The notes: generated by a model not told the origin, from the sequence alone. 6,795 bases of DNA from Cyclobacteriaceae bacterium (GCA_015492915.1 WGED01000166.1:1-6795); one strand, 5' to 3'; positions 1 through 6,616 are shown, counted from the first letter of the stretch. Numbers and translations are program-made.

Positions 1-349
1 CCTTAGCGAGCTGATTGAGTTTTTTTTCATTGTGATAGGCGTTCCAGATAAATCGCCCGGTGTTGAGCATGGTTCGCGATGCCACACAGACTGCCCCATG
101 CCATCCTCCCATATTGTAAGCATGGGTAAAGGTCATGCCCTCCTGCGCCAGCTTATCAAGGGTGGGGGTGATCACCTCTTTATTGCCGAGGGCATGGATC
201 GACTCCCAGGTCTGATCATCGGCAAAAATGAACAGGATGTTGGGTTTTGCTTTTTCCGAAACGGGTTTCGCCGGTTGATTACATGATGTAGCAATTGCCG
301 TCAATGCCAAGCAGGCACTGATCAGCAAGAATAATCGTCTTAAATCCAT
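1..349 (-). CDS. Type I (formylglycine) sulfatase, lipoprotein, N-terminal part only
   Basis: This gene runs off the left edge of the window; 116 N-terminal residues are visible. Sulfatases of this family hydrolyse sulfate esters, and Bacteroidota often export them to desulfate glycans. The start ATG at 349-347 opens a hydrophobic signal sequence with a lipobox ending in Cys23 (ATSC), so the mature protein is probably a membrane-anchored lipoprotein. Residues 35-47 (KPNILFIFADDQT) are the classic first beta strand, with Asp44 and Asp45 as metal ligands. Cys88-Val-Ala-Ser-Arg92 matches the C-x-P/A-S-R signature in which Cys becomes formylglycine, and the following T-M-L-x-T-G-R is also typical. 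The gene begins 15 bp after the stop of the CBM9-like gene, so the two are probably cotranscribed. No Shine-Dalgarno is seen; the upstream bases are A/T-rich, as is usual in Bacteroidota. The substrate cannot be deduced, and intactness beyond position 1 is unknown. Confidence 0.93.
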   Translation of the reverse strand, partial: MDLRRLFLLISACLALTAIATSCNQPAKPVSEKAKPNILFIFADDQTWESIHALGNKEVITPTLDKLAQEGMTFTHAYNMGGWHGAVCVASRTMLNTGRFIWNAYHNEKKLNQLAK

Positions 350-364
350 GGATTTTGAATGATT

Positions 365-1090
365 TTATTTGAAGATGATCGGCTTGAATTTCTCGTATTC
401 GTGAAAGGTGAATTCGATGGGCGCCCAGCTCCATTTGATCCTTTCTCCCGAGTCGTAGTCCATCCTGGTAAAATTGCCTTTCCATTCCATGCCCGGTGAT
501 GGCGGTACATTTTTGAAAGCTCTGAAAAGCTTGTAAGGGAAGAATAATTCCGCCGTCCAGCCGTTTATTTTTGCACCGTTTTTCATTTCACCTCCCTCGA
601 TATGTACTTTGCGTTTGACCACACGATCGCCCTCGTAATGCCATGGTTGCCAGCCGAAAAACACGCCCTTGTTGTTGGGGATGAGCAATACAAGCTCGGT
701 GCCCAGCGGGTTGATCTCGTATTCGAAATACAACGGATTTTCAGGATCGGTTTGCAGGAAAATTTCAAATACATCGCCTTCCCAGATGTCACCCTGATCT
801 TCGGTATAATCTGTGGTGATCTTTTCATCTTCGCAATGCGCCAGCACATAAATACCGGTGGAAGAATAGAGCATTTTTACTTTTGTCTCATATTTTTTTT
901 CGGTGTTGTCGAGTATTGGAACAGTCAGCCATCGGGCATTATTCCATTGAGAATTGGTGCCTTTTCCGTCTATTTCAAAGTCTGTGCATTGGGGTACAAT
1001 CAAGGTGTCCTGATCGGAATTACGGAGGTTGTCCATCGGAGTCAAAAGAATTAAAAAACTGTAAAACAAAAAGAGTGGTATAGACATCAT
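365..1090 (-). CDS. Exported CBM9-like carbohydrate-binding protein
   Basis: This 241-residue protein starts with a short hydrophobic signal sequence (about residues 3-18) and is probably exported to the periplasm or beyond. The rest is a single beta-rich domain of the carbohydrate-binding family 9 (DOMON-like) type. It shows the opening D-F-x-I-D-G-K (residues 37-43) followed by a W-x-x-A-x-W stretch (49-54), the strand T-K-V-K-M-L-Y-S-S-T-G-I-Y-V (69-82), and the hallmark segment W-E-G-D-V-F-E-I-F-L-Q-T-D (103-115), then Y-F-E-Y-E-I-N-P-L-G-T (121-131). Stand-alone proteins of this type are common beside sulfatases and glycoside hydrolases in Bacteroidota and are thought to bind glycans; no catalytic residues are evident. 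The ATG at 1090 is chosen because the signal sequence follows directly; a second ATG is the next codon. The sulfatase gene follows after 15 bp, which suggests one operon and a role in presenting or sensing the sulfatase substrate (inference). Confidence 0.85.
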   Translation of the reverse strand: MMSIPLFLFYSFLILLTPMDNLRNSDQDTLIVPQCTDFEIDGKGTNSQWNNARWLTVPILDNTEKKYETKVKMLYSSTGIYVLAHCEDEKITTDYTEDQGDIWEGDVFEIFLQTDPENPLYFEYEINPLGTELVLLIPNNKGVFFGWQPWHYEGDRVVKRKVHIEGGEMKNGAKINGWTAELFFPYKLFRAFKNVPPSPGMEWKGNFTRMDYDSGERIKWSWAPIEFTFHEYEKFKPIIFK

Positions 1091-1237
1091 AATGCCACAA
1101 TATATGCTAAATGAAGGAATGATAAAAACTTACTAAAAAATTTTGAACGATGCCTGTGGGGCAAGCGCATGATGTTGTGGATATAAATTATTAAAATGAA
1201 TAGAAATGCTTTGATCCCCGCTACTATTCACTTTGAG

Positions 1238-2311
1238 TCATTCTTGTATTTCGGTCCTGATCCATAAGTGGCTAAACCAGTGCCAGCCTTTTCCCTTTGC
1301 TGATGGCGCTGTAATTGTGCAAAGTGTTCGACGGCTGGTGAGCAATTGTTTTGCCTTGATTGTCATAACATTTCCATTGAGTTTTATGTCGCAGCCGGCA
1401 GAGCAAAAACAATTCGCCCTTGTCAGATCAGCGCGTGCGCTGTCAAAGGTTATTTGAAGCCGTGGCGCACCGCCATTGAGGACCAGCGGTGATTCCGGCG
1501 ATTTACGGATGATCCTGAGCGCTTTCATATTGGCTTTTTCAATAAAACCTTCCATTTTGGTGTACGGCCCTGCCATCGGGAATCGGGGCATGGCAAAATT
1601 GTCATAATTATACATGACCCCTGAGTTTTGTGCAGCAGCAGCTTTAAAGCCCATGGTTTTCAGGGCATTTTTCATGGCTATGTCATATTCACCGTAAGGA
1701 TAGGCGAACACGTCGGGGTAGAAGCCCAAATGGTTATGTATGAGATTTTGGCATTTTTCGATGTCCTTTTTAAATGCAGTCACTCTTTCGGCCTGCGACA
1801 GATTGAGAAAATAAGCATGGCTGTGGCTGTGATTGCCGATTTCAATTCCTTTTTCATGGATTTTCTTCAATTCTTCCCATGTCATGAAATCATTACCCCC
1901 CACACTTTCGGAATTGATGAAAAGGCTCGCTTTGAATCCGTATTTTTCCAGCAGGGGCATTGCGCCTGTCATGAATGTTTTGTATCCGTCGTCTACCGTT
2001 ATGCAGACGACTTTTTCCTCATAAGCAATTTCCGGATTGCTCAGGTAATCGACAGCCTCGCCAAAAGTCATGGATTTAAAACCATTTTTTCTGAGGTAGG
2101 AGAGGTGACGGTCAAACTGTTTGGTGCTGATGTTTGTTGATGAGTACCGGTTGTCGCCGAAGCGATGATACACGAAAGCTACTACCTCCTTTTTTTTATG
2201 GTCTGTATTTTTAGGATCATTTCTGTGTTCGTGATCCCCTGAGCCTGTGCAACCCGTGATCAAAAGCAGAAGACAGAGGATTTTCTGAAAGCTAAAAAAT
2301 AGCATCTTCAT
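1238..2311 (-). CDS. NodB-type polysaccharide deacetylase, lipoprotein
   Basis: This is a carbohydrate esterase family 4 (NodB homology) protein, which removes N-acetyl groups from GlcNAc-containing polymers such as peptidoglycan, chitin or PNAG. Counting from the ATG at 2311 it has 357 residues. A hydrophobic segment ends in the lipobox LITGC (Cys21), so it is likely a lipoprotein, followed by a polar linker. Motif 1 is T-V-D-D-G (105-109) with catalytic and metal Asp107/Asp108; motif 2 is H161-S-H-S-H165, the two metal histidines; motif 3 is Y-P-Y-G (204-207). Residues from about 275 form an extra C-terminal region with four cysteines (301, 303, 307, 331) and a W-H-W-F-S-H-L-W end, beyond the usual catalytic domain. 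An in-frame ATG at 2371 lies far inside the upstream gene and would put 20 non-signal residues before the lipobox, so it is rejected; ATG 2305 is also possible. The 20-bp overlap with the upstream glucosaminidase gene indicates translational coupling. Confidence 0.92.
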   Translation of the reverse strand: MKMLFFSFQKILCLLLLITGCTGSGDHEHRNDPKNTDHKKKEVVAFVYHRFGDNRYSSTNISTKQFDRHLSYLRKNGFKSMTFGEAVDYLSNPEIAYEEKVVCITVDDGYKTFMTGAMPLLEKYGFKASLFINSESVGGNDFMTWEELKKIHEKGIEIGNHSHSHAYFLNLSQAERVTAFKKDIEKCQNLIHNHLGFYPDVFAYPYGEYDIAMKNALKTMGFKAAAAQNSGVMYNYDNFAMPRFPMAGPYTKMEGFIEKANMKALRIIRKSPESPLVLNGGAPRLQITFDSARADLTRANCFCSAGCDIKLNGNVMTIKAKQLLTSRRTLCTITAPSAKGKGWHWFSHLWIRTEIQE

Positions 2312-3155
2312 CTTTGGGATAGTCAAAATAATCTGGATGCAACCTGCACCTGTCGTACCGGAGCAAATCATTGGCTACGAGCACATTTCTCAGCAGGATC
2401 ACATAACTATAGCCTTTTTCGGAATAGGGGCGCAGGTACCAGATCAGTTCGAATACATTGTCGCCTCTTTGCAGACAATCCCTGAAGTCTTCGTAATGCC
2501 TCGAACGGGCGAGCAGCAGATGATAATTTTCGATGGAGCCGAGTAGGTTATCGTACTTCTTGAGATAGATATTGTTGCCGTTGCGCGGTGTACCAGCGAT
2601 GATACGCTCGTCGGATTTGTTGTATGACCAGATGCCGAACACATTGTTAGCCTCTCGGAAGAAGCGCGAACTGCCCCAGCCGCTTTCTATGGCTGCCTGG
2701 GTCAGCACGAGACTGACGGGAGGAGGCTTCATCCGATTGATCAGTTCCTGCATGTTTTTGGTTTTATAATCATTAAAGATTCTTTTTATAAAAGCACTGT
2801 CTGCCGGCGTCCATTCGGCGCCGTAGCGCGATTTTTCCAGCAAAATTTTCACACTGTCTCTCCTTTGCGCCAGTTGGTGGCGGTATATCAGAATGGCGGG
2901 GAGCATTACATCGATAAATTTTTTCTTACGCTCTTCGGTGCTCAGTTTGCCCAAAATACCCAGATTGTCATAGAGCACGGGTATCACAAGACTGTCGTCA
3001 ACCGGGCGGATATCGCTCAGTTTTTCCACATGGACGTGGTCGATCAGCAGGACTGTTTTATCGATCTTTTCACTCAGCAGCATCAGTACAGCGATTATCA
3101 GGGCTACGGCAATGCTGATGCCTATAATGATTTTTCGCCTGTGAAGTTTTAGCAT
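2292..3155 (-). CDS. Bax-like glucosaminidase (GH73-type), membrane-anchored
   Basis: This 287-residue protein has a basic N-terminus and one transmembrane segment (about residues 8-27) that should place the rest in the periplasm. The C-terminal half is a glucosaminidase domain, the family that cleaves beta-N-acetylglucosaminyl bonds in peptidoglycan. The segment L-T-Q-A-A-I-E-S-G-W-G-S-S-R-F (151-165), followed by R-E-A-N-N-V-F-G-I-W (167-176), closely follows the pattern of E. coli Bax and flagellar FlgJ-type enzymes; Glu157 is the expected catalytic acid. Residues 30-145 are the helical, charged region typical of Bax-like proteins. The ATG at 3155 is preferred; a longer reading from a TTG at 3221 adds 22 residues before the membrane segment and has no support. 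The stop at 2292 lies inside the start of the deacetylase gene, so the two are almost certainly one operon. The domain call is firm; the exact substrate is not shown. Confidence 0.9.
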   Translation of the reverse strand: MLKLHRRKIIIGISIAVALIIAVLMLLSEKIDKTVLLIDHVHVEKLSDIRPVDDSLVIPVLYDNLGILGKLSTEERKKKFIDVMLPAILIYRHQLAQRRDSVKILLEKSRYGAEWTPADSAFIKRIFNDYKTKNMQELINRMKPPPVSLVLTQAAIESGWGSSRFFREANNVFGIWSYNKSDERIIAGTPRNGNNIYLKKYDNLLGSIENYHLLLARSRHYEDFRDCLQRGDNVFELIWYLRPYSEKGYSYVILLRNVLVANDLLRYDRCRLHPDYFDYPKDEDAIF

Positions 3156-3378
3156 AAAAAGTCGGCTGTTTTTTTCATGAATATAACAGTAAAATAAGAG
3201 AAGATAAAATCTATGAAGCAATAAAATTCAAATATTTATTGATAAAATGCAAAAACATCGACAGGGGATGATAACAACATATTTGGGTTCAGTCTATGGG
3301 TTTTTGATCATTTTTTATTTCGGTTGATAAAGCGGGGATCTGGCTGTTGCAATGCATGATATTTCAACGAAATGCCAA

Positions 3379-3400
3379 TTCCGTCAGTTAATTGACGGAA
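3379..3400. repeat. Near-perfect 22-nt palindrome
   Basis: Arms TTCCGTCA (3379-3386) and TGACGGAA (3393-3400) are perfectly complementary around a 6-base centre GTTAAT, which is itself symmetric around TTAA except for one pair. It lies about 225 bp upstream of the glucosaminidase start. The symmetry suits either an operator for a dimeric regulator or a small RNA hairpin. There is no T-run directly after it on either strand, which argues against a classical terminator. Confidence 0.6.
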
Positions 3401-3513
3401 ATCAACAAAAATTCATATCCAATGGTATATTGAGCAAAGCAGCTATTTTTTCCGCTTTTTGAAGGACATCGTCTTTTTTTCGAAAAGCAGTTCAATGTAT
3501 TCATCCGGCAAAA

Positions 3514-3711
3514 TTAAACCCAAAATTCTCAATAACCTTTCTATTCCGAACTTAAACTACGTTAAAATCAGACACTTCGTTCACGTTTGATTCGTCACCA
3601 TAAAGGTGCATTATGCATCGTCATCAAAGTGCTGATTTTCTTCCCGCCCTGGCGGGACAAGTTGTACTTTAACATCTCATAACGAAATTCTGGTGAGAAT
3701 TTTGGGTTAAA
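3514..3711. repeat. 198-bp nested imperfect palindrome (MITE-like element)
   Basis: Three inverted-repeat pairs are nested in register. The outer pair is TTAAACCCAAAATTCTCA (3514-3531) against 3694-3711, 17 of 18 bases complementary with a perfect core of 15. The middle pair (3552-3563 against about 3661-3672) shares TTAAA-n-TAC. The inner pair is AAAATCAGACACTT (3564-3577) against AAAGTGCTGATTTT (3626-3639), differing by one inserted base and one end mismatch. Outer-to-middle spacing is 20 bases on the left and 21 on the right, so the arms look like one decayed long palindrome. A small palindrome TGCATTATGCA (3607-3617) lies near the centre. No transposase is encoded and no target-site duplication is obvious. 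A miniature inverted-repeat element is the best reading; a structured RNA or a bidirectional terminator are alternatives. Confidence 0.6.
3642..3657. repeat. GC-rich mini-hairpin inside one arm of the palindrome
   Basis: TCCCGCC (3642-3648) and GGCGGGA (3651-3657) are complementary around CT; physically this gives about a 6-bp stem with a 4-base loop. It is strikingly GC-rich compared with its A/T-rich surroundings. It lies only in the right arm of the larger element, between the inner and middle repeats, where the left arm has no spacer at all. Confidence 0.6.
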
Positions 3712-3739
3712 AGGGTGTTAACATGCTGTTTTCGCTCTT

Positions 3740-3780
3740 TACCATGAGTTATCAATGATTTTTCAGAGAGTCTTATGGTA
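3740..3780. repeat. Inverted repeat just after the rhodanese gene
   Basis: TACCATGAG (3740-3748) pairs with CTTATGGTA (3772-3780) with one mismatch, leaving a 23-base loop. It begins 5 bases after the rhodanese stop in the direction of transcription, where a terminator could lie. The loop is long, and only a weak mixed T/A run follows, so termination is only a possibility. Confidence 0.35.
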
Positions 3781-3785
3781 TGGGA

Positions 3786-4100
3786 TCAATGTATTAGATA
3801 ATTAAGGTCGCCCCATTTGCCGGCATTGACGCACGGGATGCCGTGCTTTTCCAGGATTTTACAGGCCTTGGCGCTTTTGCCACTCGTCTTCCCGCACACG
3901 ATTACGATCTTATTTTTCTTTTTCAGCATTGGGACCCGCGCCTCGATCTGATTAAGTGGAATGCTGTATGATTTGTTGATATGACCGTCGTTTTTGTATT
4001 CCAGGTGGGTCCTTACATCCACGATAACGGCGCCTGCCTCCAGGGCCTCTAGCACCTTCTCGCTTTTTGGCTTGATTCCGAATAATGACAATATTCCCAT
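3786..4100 (-). CDS. Single-domain rhodanese-like sulfurtransferase
   Basis: Read from the ATG at 4100 this is a 104-residue protein made of one rhodanese domain, which carries sulfane sulfur as a cysteine persulfide. The first catalytic-fold motif is V-I-V-D-V-R (25-30), followed by E-Y-x-x-D-G-H-I (34-41) and S-I-P-L (46-49). The active-site loop begins at Cys69 in V-I-V-C-G-K-T-S-G-K-S (66-76), and the domain closes with N-A-G-K-W-G-D-L (92-99), standing for the usual G-G-x-x-x-W. No signal sequence is present, so it should be cytoplasmic. The start M-G-I-L-S-L-F-G is typical of small Bacteroidota rhodaneses; an ATG at 4151 would add 17 residues unlike the family and is less likely. It is transcribed away from the TonB-dependent receptor. 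Its physiological sulfur donor and acceptor cannot be deduced. Confidence 0.93.
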   Translation of the reverse strand: MGILSLFGIKPKSEKVLEALEAGAVIVDVRTHLEYKNDGHINKSYSIPLNQIEARVPMLKKKNKIVIVCGKTSGKSAKACKILEKHGIPCVNAGKWGDLNYLIH

Positions 4101-4199
4101 ATCTGAGCGCTTTTGGTGTAAAAATAACATCAATCCCGGACGCAGCCACATTTAGTTGATATTATTTTTACAAATGGACTGATTCCTTATCGTTTCAGT

Positions 4200-4207
4200 T
4201 ATTTTTG
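4200..4207 (+). promoter_or_regulatory. Candidate Bacteroidota -7 element (TAnnTTTG)
   Basis: TATTTTTG at 4200-4207 is an exact match to the TAnnTTTG -7 element known from Bacteroidota housekeeping promoters. It lies 15 bases before the GTG at 4223 of the receptor gene. A clear -33 TTTG at the usual spacing is not visible, so the call rests on one box only. Confidence 0.35.
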
Positions 4208-4222
4208 CCACAAAAAATAGCT

Positions 4223-6616
4223 GTGATCCGATATCTGCTCATTGGACTTTTTTGTTTGTTTTTCTATGACCTGAGGGCGCAATCCATCAGGGTGCTGGAC
4301 AAATCTACCCATGAGCCTGTGGAAGGGGTGCTTGTTTATTCTTCTGACAGAAAGAGTTACCTGACCACAGACGCCGAAGGACGATTCGACGCCGAGGTTT
4401 TTAAGAATGACTCCCTGCTGTTTCTTCAGCACCCTTCCTACCAGCCGCTTATCATAACCTGGGAGGAAATAATAAAACGCGGATATAAGATTTCTCTTTC
4501 AGAAAAAATTATCAGGATCGGCGAAGTTGTTATTTCGGCAAGTAAGTGGGAGCAGAGCAAACTGGAGACGCCTTATGAAATTTTAACTATTAATCCCACG
4601 GATATTCTGGTTGCCAATCCGCAGACCTCCGCCGATCTGCTGGCGGCCTCCGGACAGGTTTTTGTACAAAAGAGCCAACTTGGCGGTGGGAGCCCCATGA
4701 TGCGCGGTTTTGGAGCAAACGCCGTTTTGATTGTTGTAGATGGCATCCGCATGAACAATGCGATCTTTCGTGGAGGCAATCTGCACAATGTCATCAGCAT
4801 CGATCCCAATGCGCTGGAGAGCAGTGAGGTGATCTTCGGGCCGGGTTCCGTGATTTACGGAAGCGATGCTTTGGGGGGTGTCATGAGTTTTCAGACAAAA
4901 ATTCCCCGTTTTTCCATGGATGACGAACTTATCATCAACGGCCATGCATTTGCCCGTTACAGTTCGGCTAACAATGAGATCACAGGCCATGCACTGATCA
5001 ATCTGGGGAAGCGGCGTTTCAGTTGGCTTGGCAGCTTGTCAGTGAGTGATTTCGGTCATCTTAAAACCGGTGCCGTGAGACCCTCGAAGTATTCCGATTT
5101 TGGTACAAGACCTCATTATGTACGCCGCATCAATGGCCGGGACACCGTCATGACCAACAATAATGAGAATTTGCAGATTTATTCGGCATATAAGCAGTTG
5201 AGCACTTTACAAAAATTCAGATTCAGGATCAAAGAGCATACCCACCTGAACTATTCATTCATGTATTCCACCACGACCGACATCCCGCGATACGACAGGC
5301 TCACGGAATACGAACGTGATACTTTGAAATATGCCCAATGGTATTACGGCCCCCAAAAGTGGATGATGAATGCCCTCAATCTTCATTTATTCAGATCGAA
5401 CAAAGCCTTTGATGAGGCCAAGATCACCGTGGCACATCAATGGTTCGAGGAGAGCCGGCACGACCGGAAATACAGAGAGGCATTACTGCGAAACAGGACG
5501 GAGAACGTCAGCGTGCTGTCGCTCAATGCCGATTTTGAAAAAGCGCTTAAATCGCATAGCCGACTTTTTTATGGCATGGAATACACCTACAACCATGTAA
5601 AGTCCGGAGCTTTCGGGGAGGATATCGAAAACAGGACTATTCTGGGAATACCGACAAGATACCCCGATGGCGGGAGTGATGTAAACGCTATAGCTGTTTA
5701 TGCGAGCTACAAGCATGATTTTCGGGATAATTTGTTTTTTAATGCAGGGCTACGCTATGGCGGCCAGTGGCTTATGTCGAGGTTCAACACACCGGTTTTT
5801 GGATATGACTTTATCGACAACCGGAGTTCTGCACTGACGGGCAACATCGGCCTGGTGGCGCGGCCAACGGATCACTGGAAGATTTCCGGATTGTTTTCAA
5901 CCGGGTACAGAGCGCCGAATGTTGATGACATTTCAAAGGTTTTCGACTCTGAGCCGGGCAATGTAATCGTGCCGAATCCGGGCCTGAAGCCGGAATATTC
6001 TTACAATGCGGAATTTTCCGTCACACGATTTGTAAATGATCACATTGAAGCGGGCGGTGTGATTTTTTATTCGCTTCTTAGAGATGCTATGGTACGGGAT
6101 GATTTTACCGTAAATGGTCGTGACTCGATCCTTTATGATGGAGAAATGAGCAAGGTGAGGGCCTGGGTCAACACAGGCAGTGCCGATGTGTACGGCTTTG
6201 ATCTCTGGTTCAAAGTTGAATTTTCATCGTGGTGGTACGGCTCCATGAATCTCAATTACACAGATGGGAAGGATCTGGTCAACAATGAGCCGTTGCGGCA
6301 TACTACACCGCTGTTTGGCAGGGCTTCCGTGATCTACGACAGAAAAAACTTCAGGGGGGAATTTTTCGTGCTTTTCAACGGCAAAAGAACATTGGATGAT
6401 ATGCCCTCATCTGAGCGGAACAAGGCATACCTTTACACCATTGACGGCAGCCCCGGCTGGTACACACTCAACCTGCGGTTTCAATACCGGTTCGATGAAA
6501 TTTTTACATTTAACGGTGGCGTTGAAAACCTCCTGGATCATCATTACCGGCCGTACTCATCGGGTATCAGCGCTCCCGGGCGTAATTTATTTATTTCGCT
6601 CAGGGCAAATTTTTGA
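4223..6616 (+). CDS. TonB-dependent outer-membrane receptor, heme/siderophore-like class
   Basis: This 797-residue receptor imports a ligand across the outer membrane using TonB energy. A signal peptide (residues 1-19, ending L-R-A before Q20) is followed by a carboxypeptidase-regulatory-like beta domain (about 20-99), a TonB-box-like E-V-V-I-S-A-S (101-107), a plug (about 115-225) with P-M-M-R-G-F-G (158-164), V-D-G (172-174) and the G-P-G-S-V-I-Y-G-S-D-A-L-G-G-V block (206-220), then a beta barrel with N-P-G-L-K-P-E-Y-S (585-593) and a terminal Phe, as needed for barrel assembly. The plug resembles that of heme and siderophore receptors, but the ligand is not proven. There is no in-frame ATG between the stop at 4157 and the signal peptide. 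GTG 4223 is preferred because a TTG at 4205 overlaps the candidate promoter box; TTG 4205 would add 6 residues. No SusD-like gene accompanies it. It looks intact. Confidence 0.95.
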   Translation: MIRYLLIGLFCLFFYDLRAQSIRVLDKSTHEPVEGVLVYSSDRKSYLTTDAEGRFDAEVFKNDSLLFLQHPSYQPLIITWEEIIKRGYKISLSEKIIRIGEVVISASKWEQSKLETPYEILTINPTDILVANPQTSADLLAASGQVFVQKSQLGGGSPMMRGFGANAVLIVVDGIRMNNAIFRGGNLHNVISIDPNALESSEVIFGPGSVIYGSDALGGVMSFQTKIPRFSMDDELIINGHAFARYSSANNEITGHALINLGKRRFSWLGSLSVSDFGHLKTGAVRPSKYSDFGTRPHYVRRINGRDTVMTNNNENLQIYSAYKQLSTLQKFRFRIKEHTHLNYSFMYSTTTDIPRYDRLTEYERDTLKYAQWYYGPQKWMMNALNLHLFRSNKAFDEAKITVAHQWFEESRHDRKYREALLRNRTENVSVLSLNADFEKALKSHSRLFYGMEYTYNHVKSGAFGEDIENRTILGIPTRYPDGGSDVNAIAVYASYKHDFRDNLFFNAGLRYGGQWLMSRFNTPVFGYDFIDNRSSALTGNIGLVARPTDHWKISGLFSTGYRAPNVDDISKVFDSEPGNVIVPNPGLKPEYSYNAEFSVTRFVNDHIEAGGVIFYSLLRDAMVRDDFTVNGRDSILYDGEMSKVRAWVNTGSADVYGFDLWFKVEFSSWWYGSMNLNYTDGKDLVNNEPLRHTTPLFGRASVIYDRKNFRGEFFVLFNGKRTLDDMPSSERNKAYLYTIDGSPGWYTLNLRFQYRFDEIFTFNGGVENLLDHHYRPYSSGISAPGRNLFISLRANF

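Larger units (their letters stand above)
3156..3785. other. Gene-free region with several inverted repeats
   Basis: This 630-bp stretch separates the rhodanese gene from the glucosaminidase gene, both on the minus strand. I see no ORF of credible length, no tRNA-like cloverleaf and no CRISPR-type spacing. It is A/T-rich and holds an isolated 22-nt palindrome (3379-3400), a 198-bp nested imperfect palindrome (3514-3711) and a looser inverted repeat (3740-3780). The promoter of the glucosaminidase-deacetylase operon should lie in its left part, but I find no convincing TAnnTTTG element at a suitable distance. A minus-strand stop-to-stop frame of 37 codons (3443-3556) is described under findings as a possible remnant. 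Confidence 0.7.

Noticed and set aside
32..286. Plus-strand 84-codon frame at the left edge
   Set aside because: The opposite strand encodes the sulfatase N-terminus with lipobox, DD and C-V-A-S-R motifs, so this is its shadow.
602..1054. Plus-strand 150-codon open frame opposite the CBM9-like gene
   Set aside because: It is antisense to a gene with clear family motifs and signal sequence, and its translation shows no recognisable domain.
1091..1237. Possible terminator or promoter between the deacetylase and CBM9-like genes
   Set aside because: Only a 4-bp TGCC/GGCA stem and a partial TAnnTTTG-like stretch were found, both too weak to call.
1628..2140. Plus-strand 170-codon open frame opposite the deacetylase
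   Set aside because: It mirrors the NodB-coding strand exactly in the region of its catalytic motifs; nothing protein-like in its own right.
2312..2371. Longer deacetylase start at ATG 2371
   Set aside because: It would lie 60 bp deeper in the glucosaminidase gene and push the lipobox away from the N-terminus.
3509..3516. Minus-strand TAATTTTG, a match to the Bacteroidota -7 element
   Set aside because: No -33 box at proper spacing, it lies inside the palindrome arm, and it is more than 350 bp from the next minus-strand gene.
3222..3785. CRISPR array, tRNA or integron attC site in the gene-free region
   Set aside because: No regularly spaced direct repeats, no cloverleaf and no matching R/L box arrangement; the inverted repeats do not fit these.
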